DNA of 64,000 nucleotides from Prototheca cutis (taxonomy: Eukaryota; Chlorophyta; Trebouxiophyceae; Chlorellales; Chlorellaceae): positions 586,321 to 650,320 of the forward strand of contig BCIH01000011.1 of NCBI GenBank assembly GCA_002897115.2. The letters are read 5' to 3'. Positions 46,437 to 58,105 of this stretch are shown piece after piece; position 1 is the first letter of the stretch, and the number at the start of each line of letters is the position of its first letter. Under the pieces are notes generated by a model. The model saw only the letters and a program-made list of their open reading frames with translations. It was not told where the DNA came from and searched no databases. Both the position numbers and the translations under genes were made by a program.

Positions 46437-48160
46437 TCAGGCCTTCGAGGCCCCCAGGAGGGTGTTGAGCACACCCACAACAGCCATGACAGCACCCAGG
46501 CTGACGCACAGCGCGCCCAGCGTGCGCGCCAGGGGCGACTCGCGCTCGAGCTTGATGGCGAGTGCGCCCGGCAGGATGAAGGCGACCATGACCGCCGCTG
46601 TGGCGCCCGTCAGGCTCATGGCCCCCCAGACCGAGGGGAAGGCGATGGACACGACGTACAGGACCAACAGAATCCCGTAACTGACGCCGTAAAATGCGCG
46701 GCCCTCGGGCATCTCGACGCCCAGGGTCATGCGCGACAGCGTCTGGCGCAGCGCCCAGTTGAGCATGGCGAACGTCGCCATGAGGCACAGGCAGTACCCC
46801 GTGCGGATGGCAATTGAAAGGAAAGCCGCGAGCCCGTGAGGCACAAACTCTGACAGGCCTTCGGGCGTGAGGTTGTTCAGAATATTGGCGTTGGTGTCAG
46901 GCCCAAACAGCATGTACCCCCCGCCGGCGACCAGGGTGAAGACGCCCGTGCAGACGGCGAGCGCCCGCCGGATGACCATGCCCATGCGCCGGTCGCTAAA
47001 CCGCTGGAGGTTGGCAGCGAGCGGCAGGATGTTGTAGTGGCACACAAACGACAGCGAAATCACGGGCAGCACTGCCAGGAGGGTCACCGCAATGTGTGCG
47101 GGGGAGCCGCCCAGCAGCGCACGGTTGGGCAGCCAGGAGAATGCCGCGAGGTTGCCCGTCCACATGGCGCGGGCTGTGAGTCCCAGGACGCTCAGGGCGA
47201 ACGCGCCAGCCACGCCCACAGCCGCCGACGAAGCGGGCGCAAGGCGTGCCAGGTCTCGCAGACTCAGCAGCGGCGCCAGGCACAGCACGCACAGCGCGCC
47301 CACGACCACGGGCCGCGAGACGTACCAGACACTGGGGTCGTGCACGCCGACCAAATTAGTAATCAGTCCAGAATAATGAGGCGGCACACCCACGAGCACA
47401 TCGCCGATGATGATCAGGTAGACAATCATGGTTCCGGCATTATTCAAAATAATGCTGCCCTCCAGCACGTGGCTGCCGGCAGCGCCAAACTGGCCCGCCA
47501 CCAGCTCGGCGTACGTCGACGCCCGGGCCAGCGCCGCGCACCGCACCAGTGACGCCAGTGAGAAGAAAGAAAGAGCAAACATGGCCATCAGCAGGCCGAA
47601 TCCCAGCACAAGGCCCATGGTCGCAAAAGCGCGGGGCAGCGCCATGATGCCAGCGCCAATGATCGTCGTTGCCAGGTTGGCCGTTGCCTGTTGGAGGGTT
47701 GTGTTTCAGAGGAGATGGGTTGTTGTGCATTTTCTGCCTTTCTTTGTGTGCTTCCATGTCCATGCATGCAACGCAGAATCCAGGAAGTGCGTACGCGCCA
47801 TGCCAAACACCCCTAAAGCACCCAAAGAAGCAACGAATTCCAGCCGGCGTACCGATGTGACGCGCAACCTCTGGCGTCCAGGGCTCAGAGGAGTCTCGGG
47901 GAATGGGAGCCTGTCAGGGGTGTGTGGGGCAGCCGTGGGGGAAGGGCAAGGGGATGGGCAGGGCCAAGCACACCTCCAAGCCACCCTTCACTCAAACCAG
48001 CAGTGTCGACCGACAACCAAAAACGGGAACCTGTCCGGAAACAGGGCACCAGGGCAACACATGGCGACTCTCTCCGCCCCAAAACTCACTCATCCTCCTC
48101 AGCCTCGCGCTTGCTGGGGATCAGCAGGGCCTCCAGGTCCCGGGTGCGATCCTGAGCCAT
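46437..48160 (-). CDS. AAAP-family (SLC38-like) amino-acid transporter, second copy
   Basis: Membrane amino-acid transporter. The first exon (48160-48090) starts MAQDRTRDLEALLIPSKREA and is acidic. The main exon (47687-46437) begins ATANLATTIIGAGIMALPRA, the family's first helix, and runs uninterrupted through helices such as GTMIVYLIIIGDVLVGVPPH, LLAVLPVISLSFVCHYNILP, GGGYMLFGPDTNANILNNLT and MSLTGATAAVMVAFILPGAL, to a stop at 46437. The exon 1 phase (71 bases) does not fit the 47687 acceptor, so a small exon between them is likely or exon 1 differs. Unlike the paralogue at 8.6-11.1 kb, this gene has one long exon, suggesting different intron history. Substrate is unknown. Confidence 0.82.
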
Positions 48161-48843
48161 GGCGGAGCTACCCCACTGGGAGCCGGGTCGGGATCCGTCC
48201 TCAAAATATCGCCCTGCTGGAGCACTCACGGAGTTGAACTGCTAGTAGGCTGAACCAGGACATACACAACCGGATCTTTACGATGACCTCGGCGAATTTT
48301 GGGAGGAAGGCGTCGAGGTTGAGGGCGGGAGCGGGGCTTCTGTGGGGCAGCCAACCCGCGGCCCGCGGCCCTCCAAACCGGCGGCGCCGGACGTGTCACA
48401 CGCGTAAAACCCGATAACCAATGGAGGAGTGTCGTATCCGGGCTCATAGTGCTCCACCAAACCCATGTGACAAACTAAATCTTCACAGCACGTTCCAACA
48501 CCGTGCATGACTGCTCCCAGGGCCGTGGTCGCGTGGCGAAGAAGATGGGTGCGCTATGTCTTCCCCACATGGGGTCTGGCTGGCGACGCACGTGTGCTAT
48601 CCTTACAAAATATGAGTGTGTACAAGAGCATGGAATTTTTTCTTTGTTTCCAGCAGAGGAGGAATGTCGACAAACAAGATGGACGTAGGGCGGTGGTGGT
48701 CATGGTGGTTAGGGGGCCTGTGTTGAGGAGCAGCAGTACCGGCCGAAACCAAACGGCAGTCAAGTCACCTATCAGCCCGAGCACCACGTTAAATCAACCG
48801 CCGCACCACACACACCGTCACACCACTCCCGAACATCAGTTAT
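48161..48843. other. intergenic region
   Basis: Lies between the AAAP start and the PurM stop on the same strand. No gene seen. Confidence 0.5.
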
Positions 48844-50707
48844 CTAAGCAAACTGCACACCTTGGCCCTCGACAATGTCGCCCAGGACCCAGGCGTTGGG
48901 CAGTAGCTTCAGCGCAGCTTCCACGTCCTCCCTTGCCAGCACGATGACCATGCCCACACCCATGTTAAAGGTGCGGAACATCTCCTCGTCAGTCACCTGG
49001 CCCGCCTGCTTCAGCCACTGGAACAGGGGGGGGATCTCCCACGACCCGCGGTGCACCCGCGTTGCCAGGCCCTTGGGCACCACACGCGGAATGTTCTCCG
49101 GAAAGCCCCCGCCCGTCATGTGCACCAAACCCTACAGTCGTTTGTGAAGGGGTGTGTCGTTGGTTGGTTGATGGATGACTCATCAACAAGAGAGTTGGAG
49201 TTGCATTGAGTCACATCCTTTAATCCTATGCAGAACGAACTCACAACTATTTGTCGCTCGATCCCAACAGAAAAGGCCCATGCAACACACAAACCAGTCA
49301 ACAGCCAATCAGCAAACCATTTCCAACCTTGACGCTGAGGGCTTCGGTGAGGCGCATGATCTCGCGGACGTAGAGAACGGTCGGGGTCAAAAGCGCCCGG
49401 CCCACGGTCTCCCCGTCTCCCCGCCAAGGCGCGGGGGCGTCCAGCGCTGTGCCCGAAACCTCCAGCACCTTGCGGACCAGCGAGAACCCATTGGAGTGCA
49501 CGCCCGAGCTCGGCAGCGCCAGCACCGCGTCGCCCGCGGCGATGCGCGACCCGTCAATCACACGGTCCTTCTTCACTGACCCCACCGCAAAGCCCGCCAG
49601 GTCGTACTCGCCGGGCGAGTAGAACCCAGGCATCTCCGCCGTCTACACAGAGAGTGGTTCCGTGGCGCGTTGCGTTGTGCGTGAGATTTCGTGGGGGGAT
49701 CTCCAACCGAGGCCAAGGACACAGCGAAAAGACATAAGCTACAGTCCCCAGGGACAGACCCTTCTCTCACCTCGCCACCAAGCAGCACGCAGTCCGACTC
49801 CTGGCATCCATCAACGATGCCCTTGACCACCTGTACAGTACAGCATGGGTGGTTCCCAGGATCAAAAAGGGCTCAGCCAACCAGTGGTGCTCTTCGGGGT
49901 GAGTTTAGATTGGTGCCGTGAAGAACCACACACACTTCAGAAACCCCATGCCATTCTCCCCTCGGTTGGAAAAAGATCATTGTTAGAAAACAGCAAAGCA
50001 AGAAATGTACCACAGGGATCATGTCTGCGCCCCGTGGCTTTCCCCAGTCAAGGGGAGGAGGGGACACAAACAATCAGACCGTGCCAGTATTCTGGCACCC
50101 ACTCAAGACCAGCGCGGTGGTGATAAAGGAGCCAGCACGTGGTTTGGATGTGGGTGCCACCGCAGGGTTGTTTTCTCTACAAGTACATGTGTCCGCCTGT
50201 CCACATGCACACCACCCCCTCCCCTTCTCTGAGAGCCACCTGCTCAGCTGTGTCGACGTCGAGCTTGCCCGTTGCAAAGTAGTCCAGGAAGAACATGGGC
50301 TTGGCGCCCGAGGTGATGATGTCGTTGACGCTCATGGCCACCAGGTCAATGCCCACAGTGTCGTGCTTGTTCACGTCAAAGGCCAGCTTCAGCTTTGTGC
50401 CCACGCCGTCCGTGCCCGCCACCAGAAAGGAGTCGCCAAAGGGGACCATGCCGCTGAACCCGCCGATGGAAGGGTTGAGCTTCTGGATGCGGCGAACAAG
50501 CTCGTTGCCAGCGTCAATGTCCACGCCGGCGTCCTTGTAGCTCAGGCCGGTCTTGGCGGCCGCAGTGCACCGCCCGGGCCTCCGAGCGACCAGCCGGGCC
50601 GAGCGCGCGGGCGCACGCACCCTGGGGGCAGAGGCGTTGTAGCTGCATGACGCCTCGCCCACCGTGCGCTGGCAGGCGAGGTGGTGGGAGGTGGCGAAGG
50701 ACGCCAT
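48844..50707 (-). CDS. PURM: phosphoribosylformylglycinamidine cyclo-ligase (AIR synthetase)
   Basis: Fifth step of purine synthesis: ATP-dependent ring closure of FGAM to AIR. Four exons join in phase: 50707-50240, 49830-49771, 49642-49328 and 49131-48844, giving 376 residues. The first about 50 residues ([20 protein letters not shown] ... [11 protein letters not shown]) look like a plastid transit peptide. The mature part starts [20 protein letters not shown] and includes [95 protein letters not shown] and [17 protein letters not shown], all standard PurM motifs. A start at 50722 (MPVPRM) is possible. The family is monofunctional here, as in plants, not fused to GARS/GART as in animals. Confidence 0.93.
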
Positions 50708-50837
50708 CCTTGGCACAGGCACGGGAGGGCGGGCCTAGACGGCAGTGCCCGGACTCTCCCTGCCAATCGTGCGATGTACACGCAAACGTATAAATGAATG
50801 CTCTTCAATGTGCATGCATGCTCGATTGCCGGGTTTC

Positions 50838-50876
<39 letters not shown>

Positions 50877-51270
50877 TCCCCGGAATGCTTGGCGTGCTGG
50901 GCTTCGTACATCGGCGGACTGGGGCGCGACAGGCGATTCGGCGCTGCCTTTGGGCCAGGGCCCCACTCACCCGGTCCCTCAACTTCTTTCCTGGTGCTGG
51001 GTCTCATTCACGCAGCCAGGCCTCGGGAAACAACTGATTCTTCCACTGCTCAACTTTCTTTTCTTACAAGGAATTCAAATGTCATCAGAGTTGGTGGCGG
51101 GTGTCACAGACCGCCCTCGTGGACCAAACTTCTTGACCTTTGTCAGCCGGGGTCACCAGCGGGCCCCTGGCCTACCTGCCCTCCGATCGCATCTAGGAAG
51201 TCATGGTTCAGCATGCCGGCCATAGCTTCAATGCCCGACAAACAAGCTCCTGTCAAACCATCCAGCAGAC
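50708..51270. other. intergenic region with (GT)n tract
   Basis: Short spacer between the end of the CDP-DAG synthase gene and the start of PurM on the same strand. It contains a (GT)17 microsatellite at 50841-50874. No gene seen. Confidence 0.5.
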
Positions 51271-51716
51271 TTAGGGCCCATGCCCCGGGAGCATGGCCGT
51301 AGCGTAGAAGAACACACAGGCTCCTGTGAACAGATACGAGTCCAGGCGGTCCAGCAGCCCACCGTGGCCCGGGATCAAATTGCTGGCATCTTTCAACCCC
51401 GCATCACGCTTGATCACGCTCTCGATCAGGTCCCCAGCCAGCGAGGACACCGCGACCAGTGCGCCCAGACCCGCGGCGCTCCCGGCGCCGTGCGGCCAGC
51501 GCAGCAGGCGCCAACAGGTTACCGCGGCAACGATCGCCGCAGCCAGCCCGCCGATCGCGCCCTCCACCGTCTTCTTGGGGCTCACGCCGTGCAGGGCGGT
51601 GCGGCCCAGGGTGCGGCCGGTAAAGTAGGCGCCCGTGTCGGCCGCCACGACGCACAGCACTGCCGTCAGTGTCGCCATGAGGCCCACTGAGAAGCTTGCA
51701 CCCCGCAGCGCCTGTG

Positions 51717-51749
<33 letters not shown>

Positions 51750-52965
51750 CTTTTTAAAAGGGGGGGTGAGTGACCGAGTGGGTGAGTGGAAGAGCGAGTA
51801 GGTATGAGAGGGACGTGGGCATTGGGCAGGTGATGGCTTGAAAAAGGCACAAAAACAACCCCTGGATGAGGGGGGGGACGAGGAAGGAGTGATCACTGGC
51901 CCATCCAGGTAAATGGAGGGTTCAAACCCCTCCCCTCCTCTTATCCCTGCTGCGCACTGGGATGGCGTTCAGGATGGTAGGGCCGGGCACCACGGCGTCC
52001 AAGAACCGGAGTCGGACCCAAAAGGCAGGAAGATACCCTGCGGCAGCGGTGGCGGGAGGGTCGGGTGTCAGGACAATTTGGGGGGGCCGGAGTGGGTGGG
52101 AGGGAGAAGACGGGGGGATGCGTGATGCGAACTGGGAACGGTCAACGCAACAGTGCTCCTCCCAGCCCATTTGGGGCTGTCAACTGGCCCGACTCAGTCC
52201 GCACTCCTGGCTCCCAATCCCAACTCTATCCACCCTCCTCCCCATATTCAACAACAACAAAGTCCACTCGCCGCAGTAGACGAGGCCGAAGAGCGTGAAT
52301 GCCAGCTGTGCAAAACGGGGCTTGGTGGAGGTGAGGAGGTGCAGGGACAGGAGGCAAAAGGCAGCCAGCGGGAGCGGTGTGGGTGCCGCCCCGCGTCGAA
52401 GACCCACCCACCCCGGGAGGGCGACGGCCAGCACCGTGGCGGCCCCGCGGACCACGGCCCCAGGTGGACCCGCCAGCACCGGCTGCATGCCAGCGGCGGA
52501 GATGAGACCCGTGTACTCGCGCGAGCACTGCCACGCCGCTGCACAGGCCATGGCCACAAAGGGCGCGCCGCCCGCGCCGACGACCGCCGCCGCCGCAGCG
52601 CCTAATACCACACCAGACACTGCCCGCTGCGCGAGGCTGCTGGGCCCCTTGGGCGCTGGGGCACGGTCGGGGGATGAGCTGGACGACTCAGTATCCGTGG
52701 CTCTGGCAAAGACATGGGCCCCACGCAACTGGTGCCGCGAGGTGAGTCTGGGCGGAGTGCGGGAGGTGAAACTGTGCCTGGCACCCCTGGGTACGGTGCC
52801 AGGGCACCCGACAGGCAGCAGTGCATGTCTCGTGAGGCGACCAGCCGTCGCCAATGGACCTGGCTGGGCGGACCCGGAGGCCTGGCAGCTTCCCATGCCC
52901 TGCCCCTGCACACGCCGTGGCAAGGGAGTTTGGGCCTGCCCCAGGAGCAACGCCCGCCTTAGCAA
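51271..52965 (-). CDS. phosphatidate cytidylyltransferase (CDP-DAG synthase), plastid type
   Basis: Makes CDP-diacylglycerol from CTP and phosphatidate for phosphatidylglycerol synthesis. Three exons join in phase: 52965-52272, 52037-51958 and 51711-51271, giving 404 residues. A long Arg/Ser-rich N-terminus (MLRRALLLGQAQTPLPRRVQ...) suggests plastid targeting. Helices follow (ISGVVLGAAAAAVVGAGG-like, AFTLFGLVY). The joins give LVYCG|YLPAFWVRLR and ILNAIP|ALRGASFSVG. The CDS signature is intact: VAADTGAYFTGRTLG, SPKKTVEGAIGG, and SVIKRDAGLKDASNLIPGHG then GLLDRLDS, with the Asp pair of the metal site. The intron after exon 1 uses GC as donor (52271-52270). A bacterial-type CdsA sequence in a plant-lineage genome fits the plastid CDS4/5 group. 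It is divergent from eL27, 277 bases apart. Confidence 0.9.
51717..51747. repeat. (GT)n microsatellite next to a 3' splice site
   Basis: On the coding (minus) strand this is a (CA)n run directly followed by TGCACAG, the acceptor of the last CDP-DAG synthase exon. Confidence 0.85.
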
Positions 52966-53242
52966 TCAACTCGCCCTGTCCCAACGGGAGTTTCAATGAT
53001 CAATGTGAAATTTATCATCAATCGTCGTGCAATGGCTCCCATGCTCTTATCCCCAGGGAAGACTTGCGAGAGCAATTGCCCTCGATTCAGTCTGGCGCCT
53101 CCGACATCGGTGGGCTCCCCTGCATTTTGTGCGTGGCGCGGCCCTTTCGACCCGGGAAAGTGCTCGGGCGGCCAATTTTGCCACGCCCCAGCGCAGAGCC
53201 TGTCTCTTTCGGTGCTGGAGTCAGCCAGGCAGAGCTGCAGCC

Positions 53243-54403
53243 ATGGTGAAGTTTCTGAAGGTGCGGGCCAAGCGAGCCAGGCCGTGGGTGGAGGGGCAGG
53301 CGCAGCCGTCCTGGGCGCCGAGCTGGCCCGGGCGAGGCGCACGGAGCAGTCTGGCCTCCCTGGCGAACTTGTATGGATAAAGACTGACCTTTTGCCATCC
53401 CATTAATGAATGCATGCAGCCTGGGAAGGTGGTCATCCTTCTGACCGGGCGTCACGCCGGTAAGAAGGCTGTCATCGTCAAGAACTACGATGACGGTGCC
53501 TCGGGCCGTGCCTACGGCCACGCCCTGGTGCTGGGCCTGAGCAAGGCGCCCCGCAAGGTAAGAGGAAAAGGGGCCTCGGGGCGGCAAGGATGCGCAGCTT
53601 CGAGCTGCACGGAGCTGGGAGCGGTGGGGGCCCCATCCTGGGTCTGCCGGGCCCAGCACACGAGCCGTGTGGGCATGGCGGGTCCGTGGACCCAGCAGCC
53701 TGCCACGTTGCATTGAGTGGATGACTGTGTACAGATGGCAGCACCCCGGTGTGCCCTGGACGAAGTTCTGGCGCTGCCGTTGCGCCATGACGGGGCAGTT
53801 GGCCAGCCGCCGCCAGATCTGGCCTGCTGCCAGCACGGCAGGGCCTCCCCCTGGCAAGCACTACAGCGGCAGGGTGACCGGTGATATCCAATCCCCACCT
53901 ACACCCATCTGCACACAAGTGCGCCACCGTTCTTCGCGCTTCCCTGACGGTCTCCTCCCCCCTTACCCAACTCATCATGCAGGTGACCAAGAACTCATCC
54001 AAGAAGGTGCAGGCCCGGCGGTCGAGCCTGAAGACCTTCATCAAGGCGGTCAACTACACGCACGTGATGCCCACGCGCTACTCGCTCGACATTGACGTCA
54101 AGGGTGTTGTCAGCAACGAGGCCCTGGAGAACTCCACCAAGCGCAAGGAGGCCAACAAGGTCTGTATTGGTTGGTTGTTGCGGAATGTGCTTTGGAAATA
54201 TGTTTTTTTTGGAGGACTGGATGGGTGGGCACGTGGGGCTTGGATTGGTTGGGCATGGCCGAGGCAGAGCAGGTGTGTTGTCAGACATGGGTTCCAATTT
54301 GCTTCCCCTTCCTTCCACATAATCACAGGCGTCCAAGACCCTGCTGGAGGACAAGTTCAAGAGCGGCAAGAACAGGTGGTTCTTCACCAAGCTGCGGTTC
54401 TGA
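53243..54403 (+). CDS. RPL27: cytosolic ribosomal protein eL27
   Basis: 60S ribosomal subunit protein. Four exons join exactly: 53243-53260, 53420-53557, 53983-54159 and 54329-54403, giving 135 residues, the normal length. The first exon is only 18 bases (MVKFLK). It continues [80 protein letters not shown] and ends [17 protein letters not shown]. No disrupted residues are seen. Confidence 0.95.
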
Positions 54404-54842
54404 GCTTTCCATGGCTTCCCAACTGCTGTAACTGCCCCTTCCTCTCGATGATGCATGGCAGGCGATAGGGGTGGGACAAGGGCCATGGGGAGGAATATCA
54501 GGTGTGTTGTCGGACATGGCTGGTGAACCACTGGTTGTGGGACTTGGCTGAGACATCCAATGGGAATCAACAGTGTCAGAGGGCAAGCATCGAGTCTGGG
54601 GGCCGGGAAGGACAGCCCGATATATCGCAGTGGTGAAGCAAGTAGTGCCAGAGCTCTCGACTGCCAGTCATGCATGCGTGTGTTTCCAGACGAGCGGTTG
54701 TTGCTATGCAAGTGCGACGGCCTCGGCCAAGAAATTCGAGGGAGGGCTGTGGTTTTTTGGTTTCTTTCTAGAAAAACTGGACACCTGCCAGCCCAGCAAC
54801 AGAGTCCTCTAGTTGGAGCCCCTGCCTTCTTGCCTTGTGTAT
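54404..54842. other. 3' region of eL27
   Basis: No gene seen between the eL27 stop and repeat copy C. Confidence 0.5.
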
Positions 54843-55199
54843 AGTAACGGCAGAAAATGATGAAACCTTCTCGAGATTCATCGACTCCCACCTGCGCAGC
54901 AAGGGCATCCCTCCCAAACAAAATGCCGATTGGACCGCATTCCCTGGCCGCGTCGCTCAGAGGATGAGTTGGGTTCCTTCTGATAGCAGGGCAGGTCGTG
55001 CAAGGAAGTTTTACAAGGTCCTGGAAATTGACCCTGGCACGGCAATTGTCACACCTTGGTGGTCCATCATTGAGGCAGTCCACCTTCCTCTTGCCCTGTG
55101 GGGGGTGAGAATTCACAGCCATCAGTGATCCCCAGCAACCCCCGGGGTGATGTGACGCTGTTGCTGGCTGAGCTGGTTGCATTATTTTTTGCCCTGCAC
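54843..55199 (+). repeat. copy C of the ~360-bp repeat, best-preserved open frame
   Basis: Same-strand match to copy A (7429) and inverted match to copy B (11349). It starts TAACGGCAGAAAATGATGA and ends GCATTATTTTTTGCCCTGCA. In this copy the frame is open for about 95 codons: NDETFSRFIDSHLRSKGIPP, KQNADWTAFPGRVAQRMSWV, KFYKVLEIDPGTAIVTPWWS, IIEAVHLPLALWG..., then a stop near 55126. A second frame, VIPSNPRGDVTLLLAELVAL, covers the end and is similar in all three copies. The product is not recognised. It lies between the convergent eL27 and eL31 genes. Confidence 0.75.
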
Positions 55200-55386
55200 G
55201 GTACAAGCAAGGCTGCCACGATACATCCCCTGCCTTGCAGTGCTAAAAGCTGCCCATTCCAGCAACAACACCCTGCATCGCTGTGCCTATTCTCCCTTGC
55301 CAGCTCCCATATCCCCAGCCCCCCGGGCCTTCTCCCTGCTCTGTCGGCGAATCACTCGGTGTGGTTACAAGCGTCAGCGGCGACAA

Positions 55387-56290
55387 TCACGCCTCCAGCA
55401 CCACGACACCCTTGCCCTTGGTGTTCTGGTCCTCGGCCAGAGTCACAAACGAGCACAGCGTCTCCTGCAGTAGAGTGGTCGTGGTGTGTGTTGTTTGGAG
55501 TACGGGAAGCACGGTATCCGGGAGCCGGTGGTCGGTGGCTTGGTGACGACACGGGGCCCGCTCTCTGGCATGCACGGACTGTGCCCCTGTTCGGTCGAGA
55601 TCCATCCATACATGCATCCAAGCATCGTGCACATCCCTTCAATGCCGCGCTCCTCCTCCGCTAAAGAGAACACATGAAACCGGCTCACCTCCTCGTCCTC
55701 GCTCCGCTTCCGTTCGATGACGATCCGCAGGCGGCGGGGCACGTTCTTGATGCCCTGCAGGCATGTGTGGCAGATTCGATGACAGTCAGGCACCAGCACG
55801 AGGAGGGGTCAACGCGGGGAACTAGGGCAGCGGTGGCTACAAGAGTCTCCCCGAAGCAAGAGGCAACTGCACCCAGCAGCAACATAGTGGCTATACCAAT
55901 GGAAAACCAGCCACGCTTTCGATCATGCCCCAGCTACATGAAATGCGGCGCCACATGAGCCGGCAGAATAGGAACGAGCTGCACTGTGTGCCGGCCAAGT
56001 CCAGGCCCTTGCACCTGGCTTGCGCTTCCCTTCCTCGGCCCGGCATGCTCCCCGAAGACCTGTCCCGTCGCACACCCACGGCGGACGCGCACCTGGCTCC
56101 AGACGGCCTTGTTCAGCTTGGGGTCCACGCGGACATCCTTGGTGTTCATCTGCTGGGAGGCGAACTTCCTAATCTCCTTCAGAGCGCGGGGAGCCCTCTT
56201 CTTGAAGGTGATGTTGTGCAGGCGCTTGCCCAGGTTGATGGTGTACTCGCGAGACACCAGCTCGGCGCTGACGCTCTTGTCCTTCGCCAT
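55387..56290 (-). CDS. RPL31: cytosolic ribosomal protein eL31
   Basis: 60S ribosomal subunit protein. Three exons join exactly: 56290-56093, 55754-55689 and 55464-55387, giving 113 residues. It reads [80 protein letters not shown] and [20 protein letters not shown], ending VLEA. Introns are GT-AG. Length and sequence are standard for the family. Confidence 0.95.
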
Positions 56291-57576
56291 CTGAATAAAA
56301 GAGGGAATAGCGCAGGGAGGGCCGCTCTCAGTCTCGCGAATGCTCCCTCCGCCAGAGTCACTGGGCGCGCAATGGCCCGGGCACCCTCCGGGCAAGCTGG
56401 CCACACTGTCAAGCCCACGCCACGGCGTCAGGCTCTCTCCGTACCTTGTCCCACTTGATGCCCGCCTAATATCGGAAGAGGGCTTGGGCGGGCCCCGGGC
56501 CCCTGGTTTGGCCAGGCCTCACAGTGCCGGCTGCTTTCCATGGCGCCCCCGGGTCAAATGGCGCCCTGCCTGGCCCCACCCACTCTCGCTGTCCCCACTT
56601 AAGCCCTCGCATGAACCCGCCTGACGGGGTATACCCGTCTCAACAGAATCAGCGCGCGCAGTCACACTTAGAAACTGACATAGCTAATGTGGGAGAGCGG
56701 CCGTAGTGGCCTCTGAGCTCTGGATCCGTCCTGCCGGTGACCCTGCCGGCACAGTGGTTTGCAGAAATCAAGGTCCAACTTTGCAGTAGCAAGGGTGGCC
56801 CAATGCCACACTTCGAGGTCCCTTACCAGCACAACGATTTGTGATGTGCATCCTCAACACGAACGCATGAACAAGGACGCGGACTGAAAGACGCTTGCCC
56901 TATGGCAATAGGCCCCAAGCACAGCGCCCGGGCAGGCCTTTGGGGTTGTCCTCTTCTTCGTTAAGGCGGATAGTGCAACTCCGCACGTCTGTTTGATCGT
57001 GGATTGCAAGAACATGCTCGTGATGACCTGTGGGACTCTGGGGCCACTTGTCAAGGCACTCGTTGCGGGGCCGGTCCTCAGTGTTGGATGACGCAGCACA
57101 CTGCCCGATCTTCACAGGCTACAGGGCATGCACGCCTCGATCACGACAGTTACGTCACACACGGTGGTCATCACGAGCATGACCACCCACCTGTGCATGA
57201 GACATTCGTCTGTGTAGCTTGGGTATTGGCCATCTCCTCTCTGTGCAGTATCACGTTACCTCCGACCCGCACGTATCCAAACTCGTTTTCAAAGCCCCTC
57301 AACAATCGGCAGCAAGAATCCATGGCCTGCTTCCTGCAAATGGCCTATTTGCACAAGTGGCTCAAGGTTCATCCTGGCTGTCATTGCTGGAGGATTGAAT
57401 CCATCATGTATGCAGCCCGCCCCGGCAGGCAGTTTCGCATTCAGACCGACCCAGCCAAGTCGGCCGCACTGGCCACAAGAGTGAAATGCCTGGCCAGTCA
57501 ATGTGCATTCGGGACATTGAACCGGGAATAACAGTCACGGCACCCAAGTACAGGAGCGAGGGCTGATCAGACTCCC
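56291..57576. other. 1.3-kb intergenic stretch
   Basis: Upstream of eL31 and downstream of the truncated exostosin copy. A 176-codon plus-strand frame (57004-57531) covers part of it but has no family resemblance. It presumably contains the eL31 promoter. Confidence 0.4.
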
Positions 57577-58105
57577 TGCATCATGCGCCCATACAGCCAC
57601 TCCATCAGCATCTTGTCCTGCAAAGTCGTGGATTTCTCGCTCGCGGGGCAGCAGCGACGTTTCATTCAGGTCTGGCATCTTGAAATTTCGTTCAATTATC
57701 GCCTTGGCCATCACAGAGAAGCAGGGGTAGGGTGTGCAGGTAAACCTGCATTGCAGCGTTGTGATGGTGGTCGTAAGTCATTGGCAAGGAAGATTGGGGA
57801 GCATGGTGCTCAGCGTATTGACCGGGCACCCCGATGTGGTCAGGTCAGGCTGCCGTGCTGCGAGGGAGGAGACATTGCACAGCAAACGCACCGTCAAAAG
57901 AAAGACCCGAGCCTCATCCCAGCACACCTGCGCCAGTGCCGGACGATGTTGCTCTACAGCCGCTCCACCTGCGCCGGCTTGATGCTGGCGAGAATCTCCA
58001 GTATGCGCTCGACGTCCTTCTCCATGACTCGGACTGCGCAGCCGTGGGTGGGTGCAATCTCGTTTTTACAGACACCGGCAGGGCAAAGGCTCTTTCCCTC
58101 TCGCA
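57577..58105 (-). pseudogene. truncated exostosin (GT47) copy, C-terminal part only
   Basis: The minus strand contains an exon starting after GCGCAG (about 58040) that reads VRVMEKDVERILEILASIKP then AQVERLQSNIVRHWRRC, matching the exon of the complete exostosin gene that reads RIKFDDVTRAPEILKAIPQE. Further down are IIERNFKMPDLNETSLLPRE and, in another frame, DKMLMEWLYGRMMQGV with a stop near 57577, matching the C-terminus ..MQWLYGRMVEGV of the complete gene. No counterpart of the upstream exons is found between here and 58780, where the complete gene starts on the other strand. This is therefore a partial copy, probably a pseudogene, although expression of a fragment cannot be excluded. Confidence 0.6.

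Noticed and set aside
51900..51945. TRNA-like GGTTCAAACCCC near 51920
   Set aside because: It lies inside the CDP-DAG synthase intron, and no acceptor stem or anticodon arm can be paired with it.
57004..57531. 176-codon plus-strand ORF
   Set aside because: No resemblance to a family, His/Thr/Cys-rich by composition, and no exon context.
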